Under the pieces are notes generated by a model. It made no database searches. It saw nothing but the letters and a program-made list of their open reading frames with translations, and was not told the origin of the DNA. From Takakia lepidozioides (taxonomy: Eukaryota; Streptophyta; Takakiopsida; Takakiales; Takakiaceae): a DNA stretch of 64,000 nucleotides. A program made the translations under genes and the position numbers. Below, one piece after another: positions 36,901 to 49,410 of this stretch (position 1 is the first letter of the stretch; each line of letters begins with the position of its first letter). The stretch is from NCBI GenBank assembly GCA_030704615.1, contig CM060733.1, positions 75,616,907 to 75,680,906 of the forward strand. Direction: 5' to 3'.

Positions 36901-39900
36901 CCTGGTGTGCTTAGCAAAGCAAAATGAGCACTTGAGGGGTCCACTCAATGTCTGATATTATTAGAATAGAATCACCCATCAAGTGATGGGTGCCGGTCTC
37001 TAGTAAATTGTTTGAAAGTTGTTAGAAAATGAACTTTGCACGGGGCCTGATTATGACCCCTCATAACTGTTAACTGACAAACCTCAAATCCCAAAGACTA
37101 CATGCTAGGAATCGAAAGGGTACTTTCTTATATGAGTTTCGCCCGACATTAAGCAAATGGTTATACCTCCTCTATGTTCCTTTGCTCTCTCAGTTCTTGC
37201 CCCAATGCTGCAAGGTAGCTGCATGTTTGAGGAGCATGGGTGGATTGTGTTGCAGGCAGGCATGTTTTATCTGAAACATGCAGATGGAGTGGAGAGAGAG
37301 GTCCCAACAACTGAGTTGCATGGCATTCTGTTGCTAGCGCTGCAGTGGCTCAGTGGCTCCTTCACCAATACTTCGCCGTACTCTCCCTCTCTCTCTCTCC
37401 CGGTTTTTCTTTGTGGTTCTGTGTTGTTCAACTTGTGTCCCTTGGGCCTTTCAGATCTCCATCATCATAATTTTTTTTTCCTTTGCCTGCGTCTCTCTCT
37501 CTCCTGCAGTGGTAGCATTCAACGACAGAGGAGAGGGAGGAAGTGATCTTAAGTGGCAGTGGGGTAGCCAAGAGATCCCGGTCCTCCCTTCCTACACTTA
37601 CCTGGGCGTTGAGTTCTCCTCCAATTGTAATTGGGATGCACATATCCGGAAAGTTGTTCAAACTGGCAAGGGCAAAGCTCTGGGGCTCACTAAATTTTTC
37701 CACTGCAGAGGGGTCAACTCTGAGGTCAAGAAAACCATGCTTTGTCGCGTTATTAGACCTGCCTTGGAGTACGGATCTGCTATATGGGTTGATAACTCCA
37801 ACCAGGCTAAGTCTCTAGAATCCATTCAAGTGGGGGTGCTTAAGGAGTGTATGTCAGCATGCTCCAAAACAGCCAATGTGGCTGTTCGGGGTGAGTTTGG
37901 CATTCCGTCCTTAAGCTCCCGACGAGATGAATTCAAGGTCAGATGGTGGGGTCAGCTGCAACATATGCCCAACACCAGATATCCTAAGTTAATCGACTCT
38001 ATATCTTGGAAACAGGACCGCCCTGTCAAACAGGCTAAGTCCTGGCAGAAGAGAGTAGAAGAGATCCTCAAGGACCTGGACCTGGATCCGCAAGTCTTGA
38101 CCCTGCTGGATAAATCTGACTTAGAGGCTGTCGTGTCCTCAGCCATGTCTGTTGCCATGAGATTGTCTGATGAAAATGAAGTTAGGCAGAAAACTTCCCT
38201 GAACTTGTTTCCAGTCTGTGACGTGGGGGAGGACATCTTGGATGACCTCAAGGGTCTACCCACTCTCGGCACTAGACTGAAATTTAAACTCAGGGCAGGA
38301 AGCCTACCTTTGAACAGCAAACAGAAGCAGAGAGGAAAGGGAGAGTGCAATTGCCCGTTGTGTGGGCAATCTGAAGACAGTATTCATTTCTGATACACTG
38401 TCCGGGGTTCTCTCACCAAAGAGACGCTCTCTTCAAATCTATTAAGGGAATTGTGCCTGTACCCCTGTTTACCAACTTTGAAAGTCTCGAGGCTGAGCCA
38501 AAAGCCCAGGCCCTCCTGAGGCCTAGTTTTTGGGCAAATCACACACAGCAGATTGATGCTTGTGTGAAGGGATTTCTAGAGGATATCTGGAAAACCCGGA
38601 TTAATTCTTTATATGGAGGTAAGTCTTACTACCAACGTCAGCCCCTGACAGAGGTAGGTTCTGTCCCTTTTGTTCCCGCTCAAACTGGGCGCGGGGTCAA
38701 TGGCCACAAGGCTACGGCAATCTTATGAGTACAATCTCTCCTGTCTCCTATAGCCACAAGGTTACGGCAAACGTCGTCTTATGAGCACATTCTCCTGTCT
38801 CCTATGGGCCCTAATTTTCTTTCTACTTTTCCTTTCATTCTCTCCATCTTAGTTTTCTCAGCCAAGGGTAGAAACACTGCTTCATATAGAAACCTCAAAC
38901 AGTACCTTTGGCAAGCCAAGAGAAGTCCACCTCTGCAGGGGTTGAGTTGAGGCAAAACAGACCCTAAGACAAAAGCAGCTAGGAAATCAAACTGCTTGCA
39001 CCATGAGAACGGAATACCCGGCCATAACAGTGGATGAATCAAGGAATGCCTCTATATCCCTTAGTATCTCTCCGTCTCTGCGCAACATGTGGGGTTGGAG
39101 TTGTTTTGGTTTCTGTTGTCCCTTATGTCCTTTTTTCGCTCTTGAACTCCTCTAGACATAAGCACAACACATTTCTGAGTGAAGTCAGGTGTTCTGACAG
39201 GCTTTTGGTTTTCTCTTGCAGTTCTGCCATGTCCATAGACCTTCTGGGCCTCCAGTGGGAATTTCTCATTTTCTTCTCTCTCCTAGTGGATATGGCAAAC
39301 TTTGCAGCTGCACAAAATGGATTCTAGACGTACTTATTTGCACTCTTCCTGGTTCTTTGTTTCACTTGTACCAGGAAGGGTGCTTTACCGTTTAAGGATA
39401 TAGTATGAGTTACTTCTCAACGATCTGGAAGTGAGTAAGCTGAATGAACTATAGCTGTTCACAGGGCCTGCTGAAATAACATGGGCATATCACATTCTTT
39501 TTGGCTGGTTTTCATCAAGGAATGTCCCAAGGTTGAATGTCCTGAATCTTATGTCGTGCAGGGTGTACCCACTGCACTTGCTGCATGAGCTGGAGACACG
39601 GGTTTGGTTGCTTGCAGTGGAGTCTGAAGTAGAGATACAGAACAGGAGGGACCAAGGTTCCATGCCCTCAGGGCACTCAAGTCCTGCGGAAGTGTCAGGC
39701 TCCAGGGGGCTTTCAGGCAATGCTGTGAGTTCTGTAAGCCCAGTTGATCTGACTGCAAGTGCTGTCACAGTGGTTGACAGCCATTTGAAAAGGGCCAACA
39801 TTAGATCGAATACAGAAAGCTCGTCTGATGACACGGGACGGAGATTTTCACGTAGTATGCCAAGTGGGGAAAGTACATCCCTCAATGGATCAGCCACTAA

Positions 39901-42900
39901 GGTGAAACGAAGACTGAAACAGCTGAAACGAACACCTGCCGACCCCACAGAAGGTGGTCCTCCTAGTGATTCCGACATTGACAGCCCTCGGAGAGAGGCT
40001 CAATTGAGAGAGTACAGAAATGGAGGGGCAGAACCACAATCAATTCCATTAGATGAAAGCAGTGCCCGGACTGAAGAGGGAGTGGGAGGGTGGGAGGAAC
40101 GTGTGGGAGAAGGTGAAGTGGAGAGAGCAGTATTGGCTTTGGTGGAGGTCGGCCAAGTCACAGCTGCAAAGCAGTTACAGCAGAAGTTGTCCCCTGCACG
40201 TGTGCCCTTGGAGCTCTTACTTGTGGATGCTGCTCAGACAGTTGCTATGCTTTCAATGCCAGCTGTGAAGGGCTCTGTTGTGCCAGATTTTCTCCACCCT
40301 GTTGTCCTTGAATGCCTCCGCTCCACGGAATTGCCTGATAATTTTGCATCTGTTTCAGCAATGCAGGTAATTTTTTAACTTCGTGTTGGTCATGCTCCTC
40401 TCTGTATGATCTGGCTGTGGAAATTGCATCTGGTTTACATGCGTACATATGTAATGAGAGACTGCAGAGAGGTTGCTAAGCTTGTATAGTGTGTCCTTAA
40501 TTCTAGTGTCATCTCCTTCCATGTGAGGTTTATGTATTTGGAGCTGCAGGTGTTGAATGCATTGACAACGGCATGCCGGGAAGGTTGTGGGCGAGGTCTA
40601 TGCCGCCGAATAGCTGCAGTGGCTCAGATTGCAAACTTTCTAGGTTTGCCTTTTGCAGAAGCATTTCAAAAGCAGCCACCACAGCTGCTACAGCTTCTCT
40701 CTCTGAAAGGCCAGGAGGCGCTTCCCGAGGCTAACCTGTTGGTGGCTACCCACTCCATGCGTGCTTCTACCATTGCCCGAATCCTTGCTGAAGCTTTTTT
40801 GAAGGTAAAGTTCAACCGTTCAGTCTTTGGGATGTGCTCAGCTGGTAAAGGATTGGTGATGGCGCTTTTCAGCACTCACAAAATCCTGAAACAAGTTTTA
40901 AGGAGTTGCTTCCCAAGGACTTCAGTAGCAAAGCAGCAGCTGGTGTGGACATGAGGCCACTGTCTCGTATTTATTGGAAGTTTGGTTAGGGGGGATGTTC
41001 TTTGAACTTGTGCTGTATTTTTGCAGGGTCTGGTTGCAGCACATCGGGGAGGATATATGAACTCCTCACAAAGAGAAGAGGGCCCTGCTCCCTTGCTTTG
41101 GAGACCCTCTAACTTCAAGCTATGGGCACAACTTTGTCCATCTGAGCCTGAGGTCGGGCATGCTCTGATGCGCCTGGTTATTAGCGGCCGAGATATGCCA
41201 CACTCATGTGAGGTATATTTAACAACTGGGATCCGATGCCCTCTTACATGATGGCTTGGGTTCTTATTGCTGCAAAATATGGGTCCTTTGGGGAGAAAAG
41301 TTGGATGTGGTCAGGCCCAGTTTGCAGACCCTTTGTTAGGTCACAGGTCAAATCAACACCTTATATTTCTGGTTGTGCATTGTGAAAGAATCACAGAGCG
41401 AAAGTTCCTCACAAGTGTGAAAATAGTTAATCGGTTTCTTGTTCTCTACGTGCAAATTCTCAATTTGGCTGGGTGGGGATCGGGAAAGGGGTCACTGAGC
41501 CCTTGAGGTCAGAGTGAGAAGCCAAAGATGTTAACATGTCACGGATCTACATCTTAGCTTACCATACAGGCATTGTTATAGTCCTCTCTATAGCTTCTTA
41601 TATAGCAAACTTAGCACTTCAAGGCCATGTTTCAAAGTACGTGGAATGTGTGCAGCCACCTCTTCTCCAGGCATTGGGAAAATAGTGACAGATAGGGTGT
41701 CTACAAGCTACACAATTACAGACATCCTTTGCATGAGGCGTAATCTTGATTGCATTGGTGGGCAGGTGGAGTTGATAATTTTGGCTCACCATTATTACGA
41801 ATCATCAGCATGCCTTGATGGTGTGGACGTGCTTGTAGCCCTTGCAGCCACACGTGTAGAGGCATATGTAGCAGAGGCAGACTTTGCATCACTAGCACGC
41901 TTAGTCACAGGTGTCAGCAACTTCCAGACTTTGCGTTTCGTACTAGACCTCCTCATCGAAAATGGGCAGCTGGAGCTCCTCCTCCAAAAGAGAGCTGCAG
42001 TGGATGCCGCCATGGAGTCTTCAGCGTCAATACGAGGGTTTCGCATGGCAGTCCTTTCAGCACTCAAGCACTTTAATCCTTATGATCAAGATGCTTTTGC
42101 TTTGGTTTGTAATCAACTCGCTTCTGCCCCTAGATACTAACATCAGGCATCAGATATTTTACACCTATGGTAGTTAGAGATTGCTCGAAATGTGCAAGTG
42201 CGTGTGGGGGTCTATAGGATATCTCCTTGTCTAAGTTGCAATTAAAGGAGATTGTTACTCCATCTTATATTCTTTCATTCAAAGGTCTGTTTTCCATGGG
42301 CACTTTGTGGTGAACAAGACAGCAAGTATTCCCTGATTCATTTATTTGCAAAGTTAGTGCCCTTATTGGAAATGTGGCATAATGTGTAGGTCTACAGCCA
42401 CTTCAGTATGGCACATGAGATGGCCGGATTGCTGAAGTCACGAGCGCGGAGAGGAATGGAGCACTGGATGAGGCGACATGATCCAGAGCTGATTGAGCAG
42501 CTGCTGGACGTGATGCGTTTGTTTGTGGAAGCTGCTGAAGTTTATGCAGGCATTGACGCAGGTAAGCTTGGACTATAAGCAGTAGGTGTGCCCCCTGCAA
42601 CGTGGCTTATTCCAGGTCTTAAGAAAACCACACTGAACTCTCATTGCTGTGCTACTAAGGTATCTTGCAGCCAATTTTGAAAATGACTGGATTTCCACCT
42701 CCAGGCTGTCTGGGACTGGGCTTGCTGGCTGACCTTGCAGAGTATTTAGTCTAGCCTGCCTAAACGGAGTGATGCGACTCATTTCTTTCAGTGATCTAGT
42801 CTACCTCCTTTATTGTTTTCTTAAGTTAGAAAAAACACATTTGGATGCTTCAACTAGTAGGTTTTTTGTTGTCCAGTTCTGCCGCAGTAGGATGCGGAAT

Positions 42901-43560
42901 TGTGAATGTCTGTCAATGAAAATAGTTGTCTATGCCTGTCTGGTCTCGGAAATTTTCATAGACCTGTATGTCATCCGTGCAGGCAACAACACAAGCGGGT
43001 GCTGTGCCCAAGCTTCACTTGTTTCACTGCAGCTGAGGATGCCAGAGATGGGATGGCTTAATCTAACAGACACAAATGCACGGCGCTTACTGGTGGAGCA
43101 GCCACGTTTTCCTGAATCTCTTATTGTGGCAGAAGCTTATGAGCTGAATCAGTCAGCAGAGTGGGTGCCTGTCCTGTGGAACCAAATGCTACAGCCAGGA
43201 CGAATTGATCAGTTTTTAGGTGAGTTTGTTGCTGCGCTCCCACTCCCAGCCACCATGCTTATGGAGCTGGCTCGATTCTATCGTGCTGAGGTCTCTGCCC
43301 GAGGTGACCAGTTGGACTTCACCAAGTGGCTAACCCCAGGAGGGGTGCCCTTGGAACTTGCAAGGTATCTGGGGAAGTCAATGAGATCTTTGTTGAAGCA
43401 TGTTCGTGATATTCGGGTTAGGATCCAGCTTTCCACCGTGGCTACCGGGTTTCCAGATGTAGTGGATGCTTGCATGCGCACACTGGATAAAGTGCCTGAC
43501 ACTGCAGGGCCTCTCATCCTACGCAAGGGCCATGGTGGGACCTACATCCCTCTCATGTAG
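21913..43560 (+). CDS. SPG11-like: Spatacsin (SPG11-like) protein
   Basis: Very large scaffold whose animal orthologue works with spastizin and AP-5 at late endosomes/lysosomes. Exons: 21913-25093, 25250-25325, 26323-26445, 26976-27234, 27659-28183, 28589-28774, 29067-29384, 29986-30660, 31129-31528, 31679-31821, 32141-32335, 32836-33027, 33165-33746, 34015-34074, 34368-34690, 34876-35338, 35743-36207, 36725-36880, 37256-37377, 39562-40366, 40550-40804, 41027-41212, 41766-42104, 42390-42561, 42983-43560. They sum to 10779 nt (3592 aa), somewhat longer than the Arabidopsis protein as I recall it. The start at 21913 (M-E-V-S-Q-G-D-E-D-G) is preferred over the in-frame M at 21874 because it aligns with the plant N-terminus. 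Conserved marks: C-E-x-A-Q-W-L-L-L-S-R-like segment (exon 9), E-E-E-L-Y (11), G-L-G-V-E-H-H-L-R-R-G-R-A-L-A-A (12), V-A-V-L-C-E-Q (16), P-L-L-W-R (22) and the Spatacsin_C domain in exons 21-25 ending K-G-H-G-G-T-Y-I-P-L-M. Exon 1 is a single 3.2-kb exon. The weakest acceptors are those at exons 7 and 10. Confidence 0.95.
25326..26322 (+). other. Spatacsin intron 2 (about 1 kb)
   Basis: Contains no recognisable gene or element. It separates exons 25250-25325 and 26323-26445, whose phases agree (CA/G). Confidence 0.6.
37380..37503 (+). repeat. Pyrimidine-rich (CT)n tracts in spatacsin intron 19
   Basis: Interrupted CT-rich runs at 37380-37400 and 37491-37503, with an oligo-T run between. They directly precede the truncated 5' end of the LINE copy. 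Confidence 0.8.
37504..38800 (+). mobile_element. 5'-truncated LINE with duplicated 3' tail in spatacsin intron 19
   Basis: Nearly identical to the downstream 1.2 kb of the LINE at 5060-7120, starting at V-V-A-F-N-D-R-G and running to the 3' tail. The frame is open to 38393, where a stop interrupts the terminal knuckle. The tail is present twice in tandem, one ending near 38740 and a second at about 38755-38800. The copy is sense to the host gene. It begins with TGCAGTGG, so the junction with the preceding CT tract mimics a splice acceptor. Confidence 0.9.
38801..39561 (+). other. Rest of spatacsin intron 19
   Basis: No recognisable element. It ends at the acceptor TCGTGCAG before exon 20. 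Confidence 0.5.
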
Positions 43561-44657
43561 TCATCTCTTGGCATGTGTTCAAGTGAGGAGCTCAAAGATC
43601 TGTGTGATGGATAAAGGGAAGGGTACAACTGTATGAAATTGCCCGTTTACATACTGAGGAGATTCACTGAGTTCAGTCTACTTGAGGAGTTGCAGCCTTG
43701 TCCAACTGTGCACCCATGACCTTGGATTGGCACGAGATTTGCAATTTCCTTCTCTACTCCCCGGACTGCAAATGACTACTCTAGTTGCTCCAACTGTAAG
43801 AAAGCATGGTAAGCTGGCCAAGACTACTAGTGTGGGGATGTACACAGACCCGGATGCACCGGCACCTTGCTTGTTAAAAGAGGCTGAAGTTACACCTTGT
43901 TACATCTTTGTTTTTATTAGTTTCACGGTATCTTTTGATCACATTTTTGGCATATGTGGGGGTGGCAATACACTACAAACAGCTCTGGTTGCAACACTTC
44001 CTGCTGCCCTTTCTGTACTTTACTTAATTTCCAGTGATCTATTGGAATCACAATTGCCTGATGTAGGATTAACATCTTTGCCCTCAATACATTGGTATAT
44101 ATGTCCCAGACAGATCTAATAAATTTACTGATTAGCTACTGTTTTAGATACCCAGTCACATATTTGGACTAATTGCACTCAATGACAGTTGTGAAGAGGC
44201 ACAATGGAAGAGGGGGCACATTAGTGAGCATTAGGTTTGCCAGATGTTCCAGATCTGGCCCAACCTTGTCCTAATCAAAGTGAGGTGGTGAGATGCTCAC
44301 ATGTGTGTCCGAAGAGTTGTACATACCATCCACAACATCAAGGGTTGGCAGTTTCTGGCAAAGTTTGTGAGCATCCCCATAGAGACAACAGTGCCCAAAT
44401 TTGGCTACTTTCCTCAGAACTGTTGAACACCAATGATTTAATAGAATAACAGAATTTGTTGATAAGAACAGGAAAGAACAAAAGTGAAGCGGCGGTTAGG
44501 CTGGTATCTGGTTGGCACAACTCTACCATCACCTGCAGGGTTACAATGTGTAGGCACTATAACACCTCTTACAGTAGAGATTTGTCTGGCACACAAAGCA
44601 GACATTGTAGACAACCCAAACTTCATCTGTGAACTTATTCTGACCGGATGAAATATA
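43561..44657. other. Convergent intergenic region (spatacsin / lipoate ligase 3' ends)
   Basis: About 1.1 kb with no protein similarity recognised. It must hold the 3' UTRs of the two convergent genes. Confidence 0.5.
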
Positions 44658-46499
44658 TTACAGTTCTTGCGAGAAAGGTTTTAAGGACTTCTCCAATTCG
44701 CTGGAGCTTAACACTCTAGTGCTACTTACATGAGGGACTGTTGAATTAATCTGCCCAATTTCTGCAAAATCGACTGGTTGCAAACAAAACCGATGCTCCA
44801 TGGCCCCAACAACAGCATCCATGAAAGTCTCAGTAGATGGCATATAGTCTTTCAGCCGGCACATGAAATCAGAGTGAGGTCGTGCCTGACACATACAATC
44901 CAATAAACTAGGTCAACCATGTTACTGGTTAAGTCAGTGGACACTATATGAGTGTCCCAAACACCCAACACATCATATTGTTTCTAGATCCCTGAAGCCC
45001 TATCCTTGCTGGTGCCTCAGCCACCTAGCCAACCAACATACCAAGCCAGGCATATATCTGCATGCAGTGCACACAGCAATGATCTACCTTACCGGGCAAT
45101 TCCTCATTTGGTAAAGTCTGCTCAAAGAGGTAACTTACAAGGCGATAACTTGGTGCCCGCATTGGAAGCCTCAAATATGCCATATGGAAGTCTTGGTAGT
45201 CCCACAAAAACGATGTATGATGAAGCCATCTATCCTTAATGATGGATTGGGCATTACCCCCAAACTTCTTATTGCCCAATACATAATCTGCATCATAATC
45301 CAAGCTAGAGTTAGAATCTTTCAATGTACTTAATCAGACAAAAGATCTTTCCTGGATCTTGTAAAGTGAACCACCATTCTTTATAGTAGCGCTTCTAAGA
45401 ATAAAGTGCACTGTTCCTAAGCAATAACATGTATTGTTGCACAGGCTGCTCTTGACAAATGTTGCATGTGTATCTAAACAGTGTTGCTTCTGACTCTGCA
45501 ATTGTTCTAGATCAGTCATTTTGTTCTCTTCTCAACTTGCCAACAGTCTTCCATTGATGGCAGTCCAATGAAACCTCATCAAGAACTGGCGAAACTGGTC
45601 TGTGTTAGACCGCCATCTCGGCCCAAGTGTGGTAGCATAACACATCCTTCCGAGTGAGTCTGTCGAGTGGGGTAATGTTTTGGCAAGTAAGAATCATAGA
45701 GCATCTGGCATTCACTTGTAATATGGAGGGCTCTACGGTGCAGCGTGCGGTGCATGAGGATTCAGTAATCCACGCACAAGGTAGAATACAAGGTTTCCCC
45801 TCCAATTTACGTGTCTCAGTCAAATTCTTCAGAAATGTCAAGTCCAGAGACAGCTTACAAAAAGTACAGGTTTCTACCATGCTCACGGAGATGAAAGCCA
45901 GGGACACTGTCAAAGGCAGGCGCATACAGGTGCTCTGTCCAGTCCATGATAGGGCGCGGGTAGAGCTGCACCCCTGGCACAGCGGAACGTGCACAAATCA
46001 GGGTCACAAAGATGGTGCCATTGTCCACAATCACTGTTCCGCCGCCACTGAAACGGCGAATAACAGTGATGCCGTCCTGCACAACAGCCTTCACGTCCAG
46101 CAGCTGCTCTGGCTTCCTGCAATGGTAATCGTACGACGGCGCTCTGGTGTCATGCCCAACCTGTATATATGCCCTAAGTGAGTTGGCTGCCGACAGATAG
46201 GGAGAGACGGAGCTTAACTAGCTTACCTAATCCAGCCCATAACCCTCTTCCATGTCAAAATATGCTCTGCATCAATTGTTGATGAGGAAATAGCATTGTA
46301 CCTGGCCAAGATTCAACCAGAAGAAAACGGCACAGAAATTGTACCCAGAAATGCCCATGACGATCGCAGGCGGACTGGTCCCCTGGTTGATAAGGCACCA
46401 GTTATCCTGCGTGGTTCGAAGAAGTCGCTCCTCCAGCACCAACTGCTGCACTATAGGATACCCTCCAAGCCGCAGCAGACGCATCGCCGGCCTCGCCAT
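44658..46499 (-). CDS. LPLA: Lipoate-protein ligase (LplA-type, plant)
   Basis: Member of the biotin/lipoate ligase (BPL/LplA) family that attaches lipoate to E2 and H proteins; plant members act in mitochondria. Exons in transcript order: 46499-46345, 46116-45878, 45287-45139, 44885-44658 (771 nt, 256 aa). Hallmarks: L-E-E-R-L-L-R near residue 22, the lipoyl-AMP binding R-R-F-S-G-G-G-T-V-I-V-D in exon 2, and K-K-F-G-G-N-A-Q-S with the conserved lysine in exon 3, followed by R-W-L-H-H-T-S-F-L-W-D-Y. The A-R-P-H-S-D-F-M-C-R-L-K-D-Y segment of exon 4 fits the plant family. The bacterial C-terminal accessory domain is absent, as is usual for plant forms. No long targeting peptide is obvious from this start. 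A further exon upstream is possible. Confidence 0.92.
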
Positions 46500-47194
46500 C
46501 GCCTCTCTTCTTCTCTCTTCGTCCGCGACTTAGGGTTTTTGTTTGCACTTGCGTCGACACGACAATTCCCGCAATAGAACTGGCTCCTGCCTTGCCTCGG
46601 TTTTAGGGCAAACGGATTACAGTCGCAATGGTCGTCGTCCAGAGGCGATGTACAAACTTCAAATTGCGAGAAGGAAGACACACACACGATGCCCCAGTAT
46701 AAGAGCAGACATGATGAGGCCGGCCGTGGATGACCAGGCGTGCGAAGCGCTGGAGGCAGGCCAGCCATGGTGGTTGCCAGTTTGAAGCCTTCCGTTCAGG
46801 CAGGTTGAGTCTGTTGAGGAGCATTCTGATTCCGAGTCAGAGGGATTGTATGTAATGGGTGTGGGAAGGGGGTAGATGTTCAACCACCCACAATCGCGTG
46901 TGGGTTTGTGAGGGAGAGATTGTCATTCTAAATTTACGTTTTGTTGAGTTGTACTACCATCGAGCTCAGAGCAGTCTTTCATCTGAGCATTGTGCATTAG
47001 CGCAGGAAGAAGGGATTTTATGTTTCTCTATTGAATTTGGTGGTCTTTTTCCCTATCCTCTCATGCACACAGATTATTTGAGTGTGTTTCTGCACGTTAT
47101 TGCTTTATCTACACGGCATTTTTGAACTGTAGCAAGGAGATACAGGACTTGGTGATTCCTGACTTGATATGCTTTTATTCAAAGGTATAAGGTT
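46500..47194. other. Divergent intergenic region (lipoate ligase / SGF11)
   Basis: About 700 bp between divergently transcribed genes, likely holding both promoters and possibly a 5' non-coding SGF11 exon. No motif was assigned. Confidence 0.4.
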
Positions 47195-49410
47195 ATGCAA
47201 GGGGCCTCTCTGACAGAAGAGCCCCCGAGCAAGTCTGTCCTGCACATCGGCTTGTCGATCTGATTTGTGCAGTCTCCAACATCATCGTGGAGAGATGGGT
47301 ATTTACAGGCTCACAACGCTCAAACTGCTTTCGCCGAGCTGCTTGACTCTCTAGTCGTTGAAGTGGCAACAGAAGCCCATAGAGCCGCGCGCTTGGGGTT
47401 TGACTACAGGCTTGATAATGAGGAGGAAGAGGAAGCACAGTTGTGTATGCATGCTAGAGCGACTGTGGGAGATGTGGATATCGGTGGAACTGAGACGGGT
47501 GGCAAGTATGCAGTCGATGTGTTCGGCCAATCACATCCCACCATTGCAAGTGAGATGCTTGATTGTATGAATTGTGGCCGTCCAATTGTGGCTGGCCGGT
47601 TTGCTCCTCATCTGGAGAAGTGTATGGGGAAGGTGAGACTTCCTGCCGTGTCAGCTCTGTTGGCTTTCACCTATACATGGACTGTTTTACATCTAAATAC
47701 CTGCTGATATACCTTGTTCTCTGCTTTCCACCACTGGCCCTGGTTGTATCTCAGCCCCTCCACAATTGCACTTCTATTTTTTGTGGTGGTGGTGGGGGGG
47801 GGGGAGGAGGGGTGTGGGTTTCCTGAAGCAGCGCTTTTTCTTAGATTAAAGCTTATGGACGATACCTGAAAGCTCTGAATCCACTATTCCCCATCACATT
47901 GTCATTGACATCAACCTGCAGTTCTTTTGGTACTTATATTAGGAAGGGCTAGAATCTCTTCCAGCTCGATGAACACAGCATGCATCATCATGTGTGTAGC
48001 CTGTCTGACTGAGAAGTACTTCTCGTCTTCAAATTCAGCTTAGTTTGGCATTATACTTTGGGCTGGTGTTCCGCACATTATTGTAGTATCAAATTCAATT
48101 GCTACAGCAAGATGAGATCTGTGCCTGTAGTCTGTTGTGGCTATTGCTTGCTTTTTGGGGAGACAGTTGAACCTTGTCTTAACTTGCAAAGTTTGACTTT
48201 TGACTGCAGGGTCGAAAAGCACGCTTAAAGGCAAGTTCCAACACGAGCTCAGCGCAGCAGCGGTGGGGACGGACTGCCGCACTTTCATTAACTGCTAACA
48301 ACACAGGGACCAGTAGCAACCGCACACCAAATAAGATGATGGCTCGAACACCCGCTTCAACTGCCGAGGACTCGCAGCAAAGTCTGATGGAGGTCAATGA
48401 TGCTACATCTGAAGAAAGCCCAGAGGATGACAAGGTATTGATTTCTGATGTTTTAATTTCCCAATTAGGTTGGGGTGGAGAGAATTTTCCGAATGCCAAG
48501 ATCTTGCAAATCGTTACTTCGAAGTGCTTCTGTATTTTCATTGCTTTTTTCATTCCCAACAAAGGTTGACACATTGGTATAGAACCCAAAAATACCAGCT
48601 AATAGGCTCCTTTTATGTGTCTGGCTACATGTAGCTAGGGTCCTCATTTGTGCTGAAGCTAGCAGAGTACTTAACCCCCATGTAGGTATTATGAACTGCA
48701 GTAGGTCGTTTCTGTCAAAGTCAGAGTGAGGATCAAGGCATGGGGCAGTAATGGTACAGCAAGCCTCCATGGAAGCTAAAATGAGAGGGTTTGGAGTCTT
48801 TGCAGTATCTCCTCTGTTGGAGGTAAATGTGGATTTGCTGCACTAGATAGGTCACTCTGCATGTGGGTCTTGTGGGTCTTGTGGGCCTCATTAGGCATTA
48901 TGGGCTTTCCCTGACTTTAAGGGATGATGGATGAACGGAAATATTGGTGTACAGGATATACTGCCAGTGCACCCGCATCCTGGCAAAGCAAGATCAAAAA
49001 TAAGCTCAAGAAAAGGCCTCAGAGCAGGTCTGGGAGTTCTGGGTCGGCAGGCATCCACAGCTACAGTGCCGTTTCCCTCTGAAGGTGTGAGTGGTCGAGC
49101 TTCATCAGTGCCAGACACCGCACTGGGGTCACAGGCTGGGTTGGTGTCAGGAATGGCTGTGCAGGTTTCTGTTGAATCTGGGACTGTTAGTGTGAATCAC
49201 AAGATAGGCCTGTCAGGCAATTTAATGCAGTCAGGCAACCCTAAAGGAAAAAGACTCGGTGAGAAGAAGAAGAACATGGGACGAGCCCTTGCAGGCAGTG
49301 CCAGTGTCATGAATAGTGACATGCCTGGAGATGCCAGGAAGAGTGTCGAGGTGAGAGTTGAAGCCTCAGACAATGCATCAATGCTACCCTACAGGAACCA
49401 TGTATGGTGA
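47195..49410 (+). CDS. SGF11: SAGA-associated factor 11 (SGF11-like)
   Basis: Zinc-finger subunit of the SAGA histone H2B deubiquitinase module, nuclear. Supported exons: 47309-47632 (acceptor TTACAG), 48210-48434, 48955-49410, all phase 0. Exon 1 has the N-terminal helix that docks other module subunits (F-A-E-L-L-D-S-L-V-V-E-V-A-x-E), an acidic E-E-E-E-E stretch and V-D-V-F-G-Q-S-H-P. The SGF11-type finger C-M-N-C-G-R-P-I-V-A-G-R-F-A-P-H-L-E-K-C follows, then G-R-K-A-R-L-K from exon 2. The C-terminal half is Ser/Thr-rich and basic. At 334 aa from the first supported exon the protein is longer than the Arabidopsis form as I recall it, so exon 3 could instead end at the donor after 49350. The initiator is unresolved: an ATG at 47195 is in frame but meets TGA at 47261-47263. 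Confidence 0.8.
47791..47815 (+). repeat. G-rich tract in SGF11 intron
   Basis: A (TGG)n stretch followed by a run of about ten G and more G clusters. It could form a G-quadruplex on the transcribed RNA. Confidence 0.8.

Noticed and set aside
37353-38393. A 346-codon frame that looks like a gene with a novel N-terminus
   Set aside because: It is the LINE reading frame extended by chance into the preceding CT-rich intron sequence, and it differs in frame from spatacsin exon 19.
45654-46181. A plus-strand open frame of 175 codons
   Set aside because: It is the antisense shadow of lipoate ligase exon 2 and its intron.
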